From: Thiomonas sp. X19
GTDB taxonomy: Bacteria > Pseudomonadota > Gammaproteobacteria > Burkholderiales > Burkholderiaceae_C
Direction of reading: 5' to 3'
Length of the DNA: 59,195 nt
Assembly: GCF_900089495.1 (NCBI RefSeq)
Contig: NZ_LT605203.1
Location: 3,507,041-3,566,235 of the forward strand
Made by a program: the position numbers and the translations under genes. This document shows positions 42,672 through 51,196 of this stretch, piece by piece (position 1 is the first letter of the stretch; each line of letters starts with the position of its first letter). Below the pieces are notes generated by a model, which was not told where the DNA came from, did not search any database, and saw only the letters and a list, made by a program, of their open reading frames with translations.

Positions 42672-43286
42672 TTATCCCAGCTTCGCCACCGCGCCCAAGT
42701 ACCCAGCATGGTGCCGCAGCGCGTAGTCCTGGCGCGTGAAGCCACTGAGTTGGACGGCCAGCACCGCGAGCACATCGCCAATCACAGCCATGACCGTGGC
42801 CGATGTCGTGGGAGCCAGGCCCAGCGGGCAGACCTCGGCGGGATCTCCCGTCCACAGCACCAGGTCGGAAGACGTGGCAAGGGCTGAATCGCGCTTGCCC
42901 GTGATCGTGATGATCCGCACATCTGGGTGCAAACTCCTGGCCAGATGCACCAGCTCGACGACTTCCCGTGTCTTGCCCGAATTCGAGATGAGCAACAGGC
43001 AATCATGGACACCCAACACGCCAAGGTCGCCGTGCTGGGCCTCAAGCGGGTGTAGGAAGATCGATGGCACGCCGACCGAGCACAGCGTGGTCGCGATCTT
43101 CGCCCCGATGCCGCCCGCTTTGCCGACGCCGGAGACGACCACCTTGCCGCCGGCGCGGGCGGACTCCAAGAAGCGCTGAACAGCAGGCTCGAAAGGATTG
43201 TCCAGAGGGATGCTTTGAATGGCCGCGGCTTCGGCCGCGAGGATGGATTGGATTGCGTTTTGCATGATCGGATTATCAGGGGTCAT
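42672..43286 (-). CDS. SIS-domain sugar-phosphate isomerase (KdsD/GutQ-like, no CBS domains)
   Basis: 204 residues from ATG 43286 (alternative 43265). KVVVSGVGKAGGIGAKIATTLCSVGVPSIFLHPLEAQHGDLG and LLLISNSGKTREVVEL are the arabinose-5-phosphate isomerase signatures; LGLAPTTSATVMAVIGDVLA completes the SIS domain. Chromosomal KdsD also has two CBS domains, missing here. Would interconvert ribulose-5-P and arabinose-5-P for Kdo synthesis. Its presence next to lipopolysaccharide-modifying arn genes may be coincidental. Confidence 0.78.
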   Translation of the reverse strand: MTPDNPIMQNAIQSILAAEAAAIQSIPLDNPFEPAVQRFLESARAGGKVVVSGVGKAGGIGAKIATTLCSVGVPSIFLHPLEAQHGDLGVLGVHDCLLLISNSGKTREVVELVHLARSLHPDVRIITITGKRDSALATSSDLVLWTGDPAEVCPLGLAPTTSATVMAVIGDVLAVLAVQLSGFTRQDYALRHHAGYLGAVAKLG

Positions 43287-43330
43287 CACTTTTCCGCTGG
43301 CGCGTAGTTGCTCATGGACAGGAGAAACCC

Positions 43331-43603
43331 ATGAGCACCAACAACGAAATCCCACGCCTGGTGAACACCAAGGAAGCGGCACAAATCCTGGGCGTCAGCA
43401 AGGCCACCCTGGACCGCGACCGCGCCACCGGGTGCGCAGGCGGCGTGCCCTGCATAAGAATTGGCGGGAGGGCCCTGTACAGCCCGGAGCAAATCCTCGA
43501 GTGGGCCAAGGCCAGGGCCATCGTGCCAACGCCAGCCCTGGCGCTGCAGATCGAGGCGGCGCCCCAGCCCCGGCGCCGGGGACGGCCCCGCAAGACGGGT
43601 TAA
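43331..43603 (+). CDS. Excisionase-like helix-turn-helix protein
   Basis: 90 residues. VNTKEAAQILGVSKATLDRDR is a MerR/AlpA-type winged helix, followed by PCIRIGGRALYSPEQILEW; basic tail RRRGRPRK. Next to the integrase and in tail-to-tail orientation with a 4-bp overlap. Likely controls the direction of recombination. Confidence 0.75.
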   Translation: MSTNNEIPRLVNTKEAAQILGVSKATLDRDRATGCAGGVPCIRIGGRALYSPEQILEWAKARAIVPTPALALQIEAAPQPRRRGRPRKTG

Positions 43604-44571
43604 CCCAGCTTCGCGGCAAGCTCGCTGGCGCTTGGGTTGAAATACCGCTGCAGCATCTTCAAGTCTTTGTGCCCAGTGACTGCAGCGAGTTCGAGCACGT
43701 TTGAAAGCTTTTTTGAAAGCCGGGTCGTAGCTTCATGGCGAATGTCATGCAGTCGCAAATCCTTGATCCCCGCCCGCTCGCGGGCACGTGCCCAGGCTTT
43801 CGTGACTGCGTCGGCACGCACGTTGAAGACGCGCTCACCCTCGCGCGGCAGCGACCGGAGCAACGCCACTGCGGCAGTGGACAGCGGCACATCGCGTGCG
43901 GTGCCGTTTTTTGTGTGGGGCAGATGCACAAACTGCGCATCGAGGTCGACGAATTCCCAGCGCAGCGCAACCACCTCGCCGCGGCGCATCGCGGTGAGCT
44001 TGAGCAGTTGCACGATTGCGGGCAACTCCGCAGACTCGCTCACGGCACAAATGCGTGCGAGTTCATCATCACTCGCGCGACGCTTGCGGGCATCGCGGAT
44101 TTTCGGCTTGTTGACATCGGCGACCGGGTTGGCAATGCCGCCGATCTTCCAGGACTTCCTGGCCGTCGTGTAGAGGTGCGAAAGCACGGCCAGCCGTCGG
44201 ACAACCGTGCTGGCGGCAAGGCCCGCACGGAGCCAGGCTGCTTGCAGCGCCTCGATCTGCGTGCTGTCGATGGCCGAGAGTGACAGCCGGGCCAGGGGCG
44301 AATCTGTGAAAGCCTTGATGATCGATTTATTACCGCTCCCGCTCAACCTTGGCACGACCTCGATCAGGTATCGGGCCAGGGCATCCTTGAGCAACAGCGC
44401 GTCCGCTGCGCTGGTGTCGCGCCAAAGCCCGCGCTCAAGCTCTGATTCGACTTTGCGCGCCCAGGCGCTAGCATTTGTCCTCGTCGAAAATGTCTTGGTG
44501 ATCGTCGGCTGGCCACGCCGCCTGATGATGACCTGATGGCTGAACTCGCCGCGCTTCGTGATCGTTGCCAT
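43600..44571 (-). CDS. int: Tyrosine recombinase (integrase)
   Basis: 323 residues. Catalytic residues: Arg in LTAMRRGEV, His275/Arg278 in HDIRHEATTR, His301 in GHKDLKMLQRY and Tyr310. An N-terminal SAM-like core-binding domain and a short AP2-like arm-binding start (KRGEFSHQVIIRRRGQPTITKTF) are visible. It reads away from attR, 124 bp from it, the usual layout for tRNA-borne elements. Full length and apparently intact. Confidence 0.95.
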   Translation of the reverse strand: MATITKRGEFSHQVIIRRRGQPTITKTFSTRTNASAWARKVESELERGLWRDTSAADALLLKDALARYLIEVVPRLSGSGNKSIIKAFTDSPLARLSLSAIDSTQIEALQAAWLRAGLAASTVVRRLAVLSHLYTTARKSWKIGGIANPVADVNKPKIRDARKRRASDDELARICAVSESAELPAIVQLLKLTAMRRGEVVALRWEFVDLDAQFVHLPHTKNGTARDVPLSTAAVALLRSLPREGERVFNVRADAVTKAWARARERAGIKDLRLHDIRHEATTRLSKKLSNVLELAAVTGHKDLKMLQRYFNPSASELAAKLG

Positions 44572-44611
44572 AGAATTTCCCCTTTTGTCCGAGTAGTACG
44601 GGTGGCAGGAA

Positions 44612-44631
44612 ATTGCAGCATCGGTGCAGCA
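44612..44631. promoter_or_regulatory. Putative integrase arm-type sites, right end
   Basis: ATTGCAGCA at 44612-44620 and GTGCAGCA at 44624-44631, between int and attR. Same word as in the left cluster. Confidence 0.5.
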
Positions 44632-44694
44632 AAAAATCAGGCAATTTCGCGTAAGTGCTTGATAACAAACGAGAATAAGCCATCAATTTCAGCT

Positions 44695-44739
44695 TTCGTA
44701 ATGAGAAGGTCGAGGGTTCGATTCCTTTCACCGGCACCA
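44695..44739 (+). repeat. attR (partial tRNA-Thr duplicate)
   Basis: 45 bp identical to the 3' end of tRNA-Thr. The 5' half of a tRNA is missing, so it is not a functional gene. Confidence 0.95.
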
Positions 44740-44782
44740 CAAACGGCTCTGCTGGAAACGAAGGGCCGCTCCCGAGTTTCCT

Positions 44783-44823
44783 TGCCCCCTCCGGGGGGAG
44801 TCCGCTCGCGGACTGCTGGGGGC
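44783..44823 (+). promoter_or_regulatory. Structured leader upstream of the arn operon
   Basis: GCCCCC pairs with GGGGGC across an inner CCCCTCCGGGG and AGTCCGC/GCGGACT stem, forming a branched structure right after attR. Could be a leader or an attenuator; no T-run. Confidence 0.4.
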
Positions 44824-44889
44824 ACTTGTATCTCTAGCACCTGTTCCGTGACTCCATCCCCGCCCCAAGACCGTCTCCCCTCACGCAGC

Positions 44890-46638
44890 ATGCTGTGGGT
44901 GCTGGCCATCGTGCTGGCTGCCCTGTGGTTCGGGGTGTTGGGCTACCGCGATCTGGTGCCCACGGACGAGGGCCGCTACGCCGAAATTCCACGTGAGATG
45001 GTGGCCAGCGGCAACTGGGTCACGCCGCGCCTGGACGGCCTGAAATATTTCGAGAAACCACCGCTGCAATATTGGGCCACGGCCGTGGCTTACGAGGTGT
45101 TCGGCCTCGGCCAATGGCAAGCACGGCTGTGGACCGGGCTCACGGGCTTCTTCACCATCCTGCTCACCGGCTATGCCGGTTGGCGCGTATTCGGTGCGCG
45201 CACCGGGCTGTACGCGGCGGCCATTCTGGCCAGCAGCCTGTACTGGGTGGCGATGGGCCATATCAACACCCTGGACATGGGCGTGTCGGCGATGTTGGCC
45301 GGCAGCCTGCTGAGTTTTTTGCTGGCGCAGCGTGACGGCGCAACGCCTGCGCAGAGCCGCAACTGGATGTGGGCCTGCTGGGCCTTCATGGCGCTGGCGC
45401 TGCTGTCCAAAGGGCTCATCGGCCCTGCCTTTCCTGGCATGACGCTGGTGCTCTACACCCTGCTCACGCGCGACTGGGGCCTGTGGAAGCGGCTGCACAT
45501 CGTCACCGGCCTGCTGATTTTTCTGGCCATCGGCCTGCCCTGGCATGTGCTGGTGCAACTGCGCAACCCCGAGTTTTTCGACTACTACTTCATCTACCAG
45601 CAGTTCACCCGCTTTCTCACGCCTGAGTTGGCGCGGCCGGGGCCGTGGTGGTATTTCTTCCCCATACTGTTGCTCGCCGTGCTGCCCTGGGTTGGTGGCT
45701 TGTTCGGCGGGCTGCGGCATGCGTGGAAGCAGCCGAGCGGCATGGAAGCATCGAGCGCGGTCGTTGCCGGCAGGCCCGGCTTCAAACCCAACTGGGCGCT
45801 GCTGATCTGGACGGTGTTCATCTTCGCTTTTTTCAGCGCTTCGCATTCCAAGCTGCCGTCCTACATCCTGCCCGTGTTTCCGGCGCTGGCGCTGATGATC
45901 GGCAACCATTTCGCCCATGCCCAGCGCGGAGTCTTGCGCTGGCAGTTCGCGCTCTACGGTTTCATCTCGCTGGCCGCCGCCGCGGGCTTGACCCAGCTTT
46001 GGCGCGCGGGCAACGCGGTGACGCCAGGCACGCTGTATCAACAATTTGGCTGGTGGCTGGAAATCACAGCGCTACTGGGCATCGTCGGCAGCGCACTGGC
46101 CTGGCGCTGGGAGACGGACGGGCGCCGCAGCGCTGCCGTGCTGGCTCTGGCCATCAGCATGTTTCTCGGCTTCACGGTGGCGTCGCAGGGGTTTCAGATT
46201 CTTGGGCGCACGGCATCGACCAAGGACGTGGTCGCCGCCATCCGGCCGTGGCTTCATGCCGGCCAGCCGTTCTACGTCGTGGGTACTTATGACCAGACGC
46301 TGCCGTTCTACTTGCGCCGTACCGTGACGGTGGTGGAGTACCAGGGCGAGCTGCACTTCGGCATCACGCAGCAACCGCAATTGTGGGTCCCCACCCTGGC
46401 CGACTTCGCCCAGCGATGGCAGCAGGACCGCCTGCCGCTGGCCTTCATGCCAGCCGGGCAGCTCGGCGCGCTGCGGGCCATGCACCTGCCGCTGCAAGTG
46501 ATCGAGCAGACGCCGCGCTACGTGGTCATCGCCAAGCCGGGGCAGGACTATGGGACAGCCGCGCAAGCTGCTATCCCACGCTTGCCCGCCGCCTGGAATG
46601 CCCCACCCACGACCCCACCCACCGGAGCCAAGCCATGA
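44890..46638 (+). CDS. arnT: ArnT-like aminoarabinose transferase
   Basis: 582 residues from ATG 44890, or 596 from GTG 44848. An inner-membrane GT-C enzyme that moves L-Ara4N from undecaprenyl phosphate to lipid A. The first periplasmic loop DEGRYAEIPREMVASGNWVTPRLDGLKYFEKPPLQYW has the conserved Asp/Glu and the F(E)KPP motif, followed by about 11 further helices and a soluble C-terminal domain. A longer frame running back to 44536 is chance read-through across attR. Overlaps arnE (ATGA). Confidence 0.9.
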   Translation: MLWVLAIVLAALWFGVLGYRDLVPTDEGRYAEIPREMVASGNWVTPRLDGLKYFEKPPLQYWATAVAYEVFGLGQWQARLWTGLTGFFTILLTGYAGWRVFGARTGLYAAAILASSLYWVAMGHINTLDMGVSAMLAGSLLSFLLAQRDGATPAQSRNWMWACWAFMALALLSKGLIGPAFPGMTLVLYTLLTRDWGLWKRLHIVTGLLIFLAIGLPWHVLVQLRNPEFFDYYFIYQQFTRFLTPELARPGPWWYFFPILLLAVLPWVGGLFGGLRHAWKQPSGMEASSAVVAGRPGFKPNWALLIWTVFIFAFFSASHSKLPSYILPVFPALALMIGNHFAHAQRGVLRWQFALYGFISLAAAAGLTQLWRAGNAVTPGTLYQQFGWWLEITALLGIVGSALAWRWETDGRRSAAVLALAISMFLGFTVASQGFQILGRTASTKDVVAAIRPWLHAGQPFYVVGTYDQTLPFYLRRTVTVVEYQGELHFGITQQPQLWVPTLADFAQRWQQDRLPLAFMPAGQLGALRAMHLPLQVIEQTPRYVVIAKPGQDYGTAAQAAIPRLPAAWNAPPTTPPTGAKP

Positions 46639-47006
46639 GCGCCGTCACGTTCGCCCTGGTTCTCACCGGCGTGCTGCTGAATGCCGCCGCACAGTTGCTG
46701 CTCAAGGCCGGAGCTGAGACCGTCGGCCGCTTTTCCTTCAGCCTGGACAACATCTGGCGGGCAGGCTTGCATTTCGCACTGCAATGGCAAATCCTGCTGG
46801 CGCTAATGTTCTACGCGCTGTCGGTCGGCGTGTGGACTTTGGCGATGACCCGGGTACAGGTGTCCATCGCCTACCCCATGCTCTCGTTGGCCTATGTGGT
46901 CACGGCCTTCGCCGCCTGGTGGCTGTTCGGCGAGGCGCTGACGGCGCAGAAACTCATCGGCATCGCCATCATCATCGTCGGTGTGATTGTGGTTGCACGT
47001 TCCTGA
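46635..47006 (+). CDS. arnE: EmrE-like Ara4N-lipid flippase subunit
   Basis: 123 residues, four transmembrane helices (SMR/EmrE fold: LLNAAAQLLLKAGAE, ILLALMFYALSVGVW, VSIAYPMLSLAYVVTAFAAW, IGIAIIIVGVIVV). Flips undecaprenyl-phosphate-Ara4N across the inner membrane. Enterobacteria use an ArnE/ArnF pair; only one gene is present here, so a homodimer is likely. Confidence 0.82.
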   Translation: MSAVTFALVLTGVLLNAAAQLLLKAGAETVGRFSFSLDNIWRAGLHFALQWQILLALMFYALSVGVWTLAMTRVQVSIAYPMLSLAYVVTAFAAWWLFGEALTAQKLIGIAIIIVGVIVVARS

Positions 47007-47017
47007 GGGAGCCCGTC

Positions 47018-48154
47018 ATGACCGAAGCTGATGTCCTGCCTTTCACCCGCCCCGACCTCGACGAGGCCACCATCGCCGGTGTGGTCGAGGTGCTGCGCTC
47101 GGGCTGGCTCACCACCGGGCCGTGGAATGCGAAGTTCGAGCAGGTGCTGTCGGAATTTTTCGGCGGCCGCACGGTGCGCGCCTTCAACTCCGGCACGGTC
47201 ACCATGGAAGTGGCGCTGCGCATGCTGGGCGTGGGCCCGGGCGACGAAGTCATCACCACGCCGCTGTCCTGGGTGGCCACGGCCAATGTGGTGCTGGCGG
47301 TGGGCGCGCGGCCGGTGTTCGTCGACATCGACCCGGTCACGCGCAACTTCGACACCAGCGCCATCGAGGCCGCCATCACCCCCCGCACGAAGGTCATCCT
47401 GCCGGTGCATCTGGCCGGCCTGCCCTGCGATCTGGACGCCATTGGCGCCCTGGCCACACGCTACAAACTGCGGGTGCTGGAAGATGCGGCCCAGGCCATC
47501 GGCAGCACCTGGCGGGGCCGGCGCGTCGGCAGCTTCGGCGACTTCGCCTCTTTCAGCTTCCACCCCAACAAGAACGTCACCAGCCTTGAAGGAGGCTGCC
47601 TGGTCCTTCCCGCCGATGCCGACCCGCAACTGGCCGAGCGCCTGCGCCTGCAAGGCGTGCGCCGCACCGGGCTGGATGGCATGGACGTCGACGTGGTGGG
47701 TGGCAAGGCCAACCTCACCGACGTGGCCGCGCGCGTGGGCTGGGGGCAGATGCAGCGGCTGGACGGTTTCAATCGCCGCCGCACCGAGTTGGCGAAGGCG
47801 TATTTCGCGGTGCTCGACGCCATGAAACTGGCCGAGCGTGGCGTGCAACTGCCGGTGCGCGACTTCACCGACAGCAACTGGCATATGTTCCAGATCGTGC
47901 TGCCATCGGGTGTCTCGCGTGCCGCCGTGATGCAGGCGTTGAAAGACCGCGGCATCGGCACCGGCGTGCATCACCCGCCCATCCACTTGTTCACGCTCTA
48001 CCGCAAGCTGGGCTTCAAGCCTGGCGACTTTCCCCATGCCGAGCGCGTGGGTGCGGGCATTCTCACCCTGCCGCTGTTTCCCGCCATGCGCGACGGCGAC
48101 ATCGGTCGCGTCTGCGGCGCGCTCGACGCGGTGCTGCGAGAATTCGGCGTATGA
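47018..48154 (+). CDS. arnB: UDP-4-amino-4-deoxy-L-arabinose aminotransferase
   Basis: 378 residues, PLP-dependent DegT/DnrJ/EryC1 fold. Start MTEADVLPFTRPDLDE. NSGTVTMEVALRMLGVGPGDEVI binds PLP phosphate; EDAAQAIGSTW and the Schiff-base lysine in FHPNKNVTSLEGG are present. Makes UDP-Ara4N from UDP-4-keto-pentose and glutamate. Overlaps arnC by 4 bp. Confidence 0.93.
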   Translation: MTEADVLPFTRPDLDEATIAGVVEVLRSGWLTTGPWNAKFEQVLSEFFGGRTVRAFNSGTVTMEVALRMLGVGPGDEVITTPLSWVATANVVLAVGARPVFVDIDPVTRNFDTSAIEAAITPRTKVILPVHLAGLPCDLDAIGALATRYKLRVLEDAAQAIGSTWRGRRVGSFGDFASFSFHPNKNVTSLEGGCLVLPADADPQLAERLRLQGVRRTGLDGMDVDVVGGKANLTDVAARVGWGQMQRLDGFNRRRTELAKAYFAVLDAMKLAERGVQLPVRDFTDSNWHMFQIVLPSGVSRAAVMQALKDRGIGTGVHHPPIHLFTLYRKLGFKPGDFPHAERVGAGILTLPLFPAMRDGDIGRVCGALDAVLREFGV

Positions 48155-49176
48155 GCACCTTCGTTCTTCCACCCGCCGTCTCGGTCGTCGTTCCCGTCTA
48201 CAACGAGGAAGCCGGTCTGGCCGCGCTGTTCGCCCGGCTTTACCCCGCGCTCGACGCCCTGGGCGAGCGCTATGAAATCATCTTCGTCAACGATGGCAGC
48301 AAGGACCGCTCGGCAGCCCTGCTGGCAGCGCAGCAGCGCCTGCGCCCCGACGTCACCCGCGCCATTTTGTTCAACGGCAATTACGGCCAGCACATGGCCA
48401 TCCTTGCGGGTTTCGAGCACAGCCGCGGCGATATCGTGGTGACGCTGGACGCCGACCTGCAGAACCCGCCCGAGGAAATCGGCAAGCTGGTGGTCAAGAT
48501 GCGCGAGGGCTTCGATTACGTCGGCACCATACGCCGCCAGCGGCAAGACAGCTGGTTCCGCCGCAACGCCAGCCTGGCGATGAACAATCTGCGGGAAAAA
48601 ATCACCCATGTCCGCATGACCGACCAGGGCTGCATGCTGCGCGCCTATGGCCGCGACGTCGTCGACACCATCAACCGCTGCAGCGAGGTCAACACCTTCG
48701 TGCCCGCGCTGGCCTACACCTTCTCGCTGCGCCCGACCGAAATCGAAGTGGCGCACGAGGAGCGCGCCGCGGGCGAGTCGAAGTACTCGCTGTTCAAACT
48801 CGTCCGGCTGAATTTCGATCTGGTCACCGGCTTCTCGCTCATGCCGCTGCAGATCATGTCCTTCCTCGGCATCGCCCTGGCGCTGGCCTCGGGGGCGCTG
48901 TTCGTCTACCTGATGCTGCAGCGCCTGCTGTTCGGCTCGCAGGTGCAGGGCGTGTTCACGCTGTTCGCCATCACCTTCTGCCTGCTCGGCGTGCTGCTGT
49001 TCAGCATGGGCCTGCTGGGCGAGTACATCGGCCGCATCTACGAACAGGTGCGCGGCCGGCCGCGCTATGTGGTGCAGGCCGTGCTGGACGATACTGCGGA
49101 CGTCCAACCAGCTCATGGCCTGCATGAAGCGGGGGCTGAAGCCAAGGCCCCCAGCCTGGCCGCCTCCAGCCGCTAA
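48151..49176 (+). CDS. arnC: Undecaprenyl-phosphate Ara4FN transferase
   Basis: 341 residues, GT2 glycosyltransferase. SVVVPVYNEEAGL, FVNDGSKDRS, and the metal-binding TLDADLQNPPEEI lie in the N-terminal domain; two transmembrane helices near 235-320. Transfers Ara4-formyl-N from UDP to undecaprenyl phosphate at the inner membrane. C-terminal tail is divergent. Confidence 0.93.
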   Translation: MSTFVLPPAVSVVVPVYNEEAGLAALFARLYPALDALGERYEIIFVNDGSKDRSAALLAAQQRLRPDVTRAILFNGNYGQHMAILAGFEHSRGDIVVTLDADLQNPPEEIGKLVVKMREGFDYVGTIRRQRQDSWFRRNASLAMNNLREKITHVRMTDQGCMLRAYGRDVVDTINRCSEVNTFVPALAYTFSLRPTEIEVAHEERAAGESKYSLFKLVRLNFDLVTGFSLMPLQIMSFLGIALALASGALFVYLMLQRLLFGSQVQGVFTLFAITFCLLGVLLFSMGLLGEYIGRIYEQVRGRPRYVVQAVLDDTADVQPAHGLHEAGAEAKAPSLAASSR

Positions 49177-49183
49177 ACACCGC

Positions 49184-50113
49184 ATGCGCGCCGTTGTTTT
49201 CGCTTATCACAACGTTGGCGCGCGCGGCCTGCGCACGCTGCTGGCTGGCGGCATGCGGGTGGAACTCGTGGTCACGCACCCGGACGACCCCGGCGAGACC
49301 ATCTGGTTCGACAGCGTGGCTGCGGTTGCGGCCGAGCATGGCATCCCGGTGGCGCTGGTCGATCAGGCCGTGGACGATGCCTTGCTGGAACGCATCGCGA
49401 GACTGGCGCCGGACTACATCTTCTCCTTCTACTTTCGCCGCATGCTGCCTGCGTCACTGCTGGCTGCGGCGCGCATCGCCGCGCTGAATATGCACGGCTC
49501 GCTGCTGCCCAAATACCGGGGCCGCGTGCCGGTGAACTGGGCGGTGCTTCACGGCGAATCTGAAACAGGCGCAACCCTGCACGTCATGGAAGCCAAGCCC
49601 GATGCGGGCGACATCGTCGCCCAGCAGGCCGTGCCCATCCTGCCGGACGATACGGCCAAAGACGTGTTCGACAAAGTCACCGTGGCCGCCGAAATCGCTT
49701 TATGGGGCGTGCTGCCGCGATTGCAGCGGGGCGAAGTGCCGCGCCGCGCCAATGATCTGGCGCAAGGCAGCTACTTCGGCGGGCGCAAGCCGGAAGATGG
49801 CCGCATCGACTGGCGGCAACCCGCGCAGGCCATCTACAACCTCATTCGCGCCGTCGCTCCACCCTACCCCGGTGCTTTTTTTGACCTGAACGGTCGGCGC
49901 CTCATCGTCGCCCGCGCGCGCTTGGCACGCCCTGAAGTGGCGGCGCTGCTCCCGGCTTCGGCCAGCGCCGGATTGCATCTCGCACGGGAGCAGATCCTTG
50001 CCAAAGGCAGCGACGGCGGGGTGATTCACATCCTCGAATTGTGGGCGGCAGATCACCCCGGCCAGCCCTTGAGCGCACGACACCTTTCGGAACTCGCAGG
50101 GCATCAACCATGA
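49184..50113 (+). CDS. arnA: UDP-Ara4N formyltransferase (ArnA N-terminal domain as separate protein)
   Basis: 309 residues from ATG 49184. Met-tRNA formyltransferase fold: SLLPKYRGRVPVNWA includes the folate-binding SLLP motif, with catalytic Asn (LNMHG), His and Asp (DAGDIV). N-formylates UDP-Ara4N with 10-formyl-THF. In E. coli this is fused to the dehydrogenase; here they are two overlapping genes (4 bp). Confidence 0.9.
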   Translation: MRAVVFAYHNVGARGLRTLLAGGMRVELVVTHPDDPGETIWFDSVAAVAAEHGIPVALVDQAVDDALLERIARLAPDYIFSFYFRRMLPASLLAAARIAALNMHGSLLPKYRGRVPVNWAVLHGESETGATLHVMEAKPDAGDIVAQQAVPILPDDTAKDVFDKVTVAAEIALWGVLPRLQRGEVPRRANDLAQGSYFGGRKPEDGRIDWRQPAQAIYNLIRAVAPPYPGAFFDLNGRRLIVARARLARPEVAALLPASASAGLHLAREQILAKGSDGGVIHILELWAADHPGQPLSARHLSELAGHQP

Positions 50114-51165
50114 AAAAAATCCTCATTCTCGGCGTCAATGGCTTCATCGGCCACCACCTGTCCAAGCGCATCCTGGCCACCACCGACTGGCAGGTGTACG
50201 GCATGGACATGAACACCGACCGCATCGACGACCTGCTGGGGAGTCCGCGATTCAAGTTCTTCGAGGGCGACATCACCATCAACAAGGAGTGGATCGAGTA
50301 CCACGTGCGCAAGTGCGACGTCATCCTGCCGTTGGTGGCCATCGCCACGCCCGCCACCTATGTGAAAGCGCCGCTGCGCGTGTTCGAGCTCGACTTCGAA
50401 GCCAACCTGCCCATCGTGCGCGCCGCGGTCAAGCACAAAAAACATCTGGTGTTCCCCTCCACCTCCGAGGTCTACGGCATGAGCGCCGATGCCGAGTTCG
50501 ACCCCGAGAACTCGCCCCTCACCTACGGCCCGATCAACAAGCCGCGCTGGATCTACGCCTGCTCCAAGCAGCTGATGGACCGGGTGATTGCCGGCTACGG
50601 CCAGCAGGAAGGGCTGAACTACACCCTGTTCCGTCCGTTCAACTGGATTGGCGCGGGGCTGGACACCATCTTCTCCGCCAAGGAAGGCAGCTCGCGCGTG
50701 GTGACGCAATTCCTCGGCCACATCGTGCGCGGCGAGAACATCAGCCTGGTCGACGGCGGCCAGCAAAAACGCGCCTTCACCGACATCGACGACGGCATCG
50801 ACGCGCTGATGAAGATCATCGACAACAAGGACGGCGTGGCCAGCGGCGAGATCTACAACATCGGCAATCCGGCCAACAACCACTCCATCCGCGAGTTGGC
50901 CGACCACATGCTGCGTATCGCCGCCGAAACGCCGGAGTACGCCGAAGCGGCCAAGCAGGTGAAGCTGGTGGAAACCAGCTCGGGCGCGTATTACGGCAAG
51001 GGCTACCAGGACGTGCAGAACCGCGTGCCCAAGATCACCAACACCATGCACGACCTGAACTGGGCGCCAAAGGCCGATATGGATACCGCGCTGCGCAAGA
51101 TTTTCGACGCCTACCGCGGCCACATCGCCCAGGCCCGCGCGCTGATGGACGAGGCCGGGAACTGA
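50110..51165 (+). CDS. UDP-glucuronate decarboxylase (ArnA C-terminal domain as separate protein)
   Basis: 351 residues, short-chain dehydrogenase fold. NAD-binding GVNGFIGHHL at the start; catalytic STSEVYG and YACSKQ (Tyr/Lys); RPFNWIGAGLD is a conserved ArnA feature. Oxidatively decarboxylates UDP-glucuronic acid to UDP-4-keto-pentose, the first committed step of Ara4N synthesis. Split from the formyltransferase just upstream. Confidence 0.9.
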   Translation: MKKILILGVNGFIGHHLSKRILATTDWQVYGMDMNTDRIDDLLGSPRFKFFEGDITINKEWIEYHVRKCDVILPLVAIATPATYVKAPLRVFELDFEANLPIVRAAVKHKKHLVFPSTSEVYGMSADAEFDPENSPLTYGPINKPRWIYACSKQLMDRVIAGYGQQEGLNYTLFRPFNWIGAGLDTIFSAKEGSSRVVTQFLGHIVRGENISLVDGGQQKRAFTDIDDGIDALMKIIDNKDGVASGEIYNIGNPANNHSIRELADHMLRIAAETPEYAEAAKQVKLVETSSGAYYGKGYQDVQNRVPKITNTMHDLNWAPKADMDTALRKIFDAYRGHIAQARALMDEAGN

Positions 51166-51196
51166 TCGCCGCCGCAGCCCGCACGACGCCCGCGCC

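Larger units (their letters stand above)
9056..44739. mobile_element. Integrated mobilisable element (tRNA-Thr-borne)
   Basis: Bounded by 45-bp direct repeats of the tRNA-Thr 3' end, with integrase and excisionase-like genes beside the right end. Excision between the repeats would release a circle of 35,639 bp. It contains a restriction/Fic block, a broken IncQ-like replication module, a MobF relaxase with coupling ATPase, an adhesin, antirestriction and toxin-antitoxin genes. No VirB-type channel genes are seen, so it probably needs a helper to transfer. Base composition is mosaic: GC-rich at both ends, clearly more AT-rich at about 18.5-30 kb. Confidence 0.93.

Noticed and set aside
44695..44739. 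Second tRNA-Thr gene
   Set aside because: Only the 3' 45 nt are present; no acceptor 5' strand, D arm or full anticodon arm.
44536..44889. N-terminal extension of ArnT starting inside the integrase region
   Set aside because: It crosses attR and the non-coding leader and adds about 118 residues unlike any ArnT; GTG 44848 or ATG 44890 is the realistic start.
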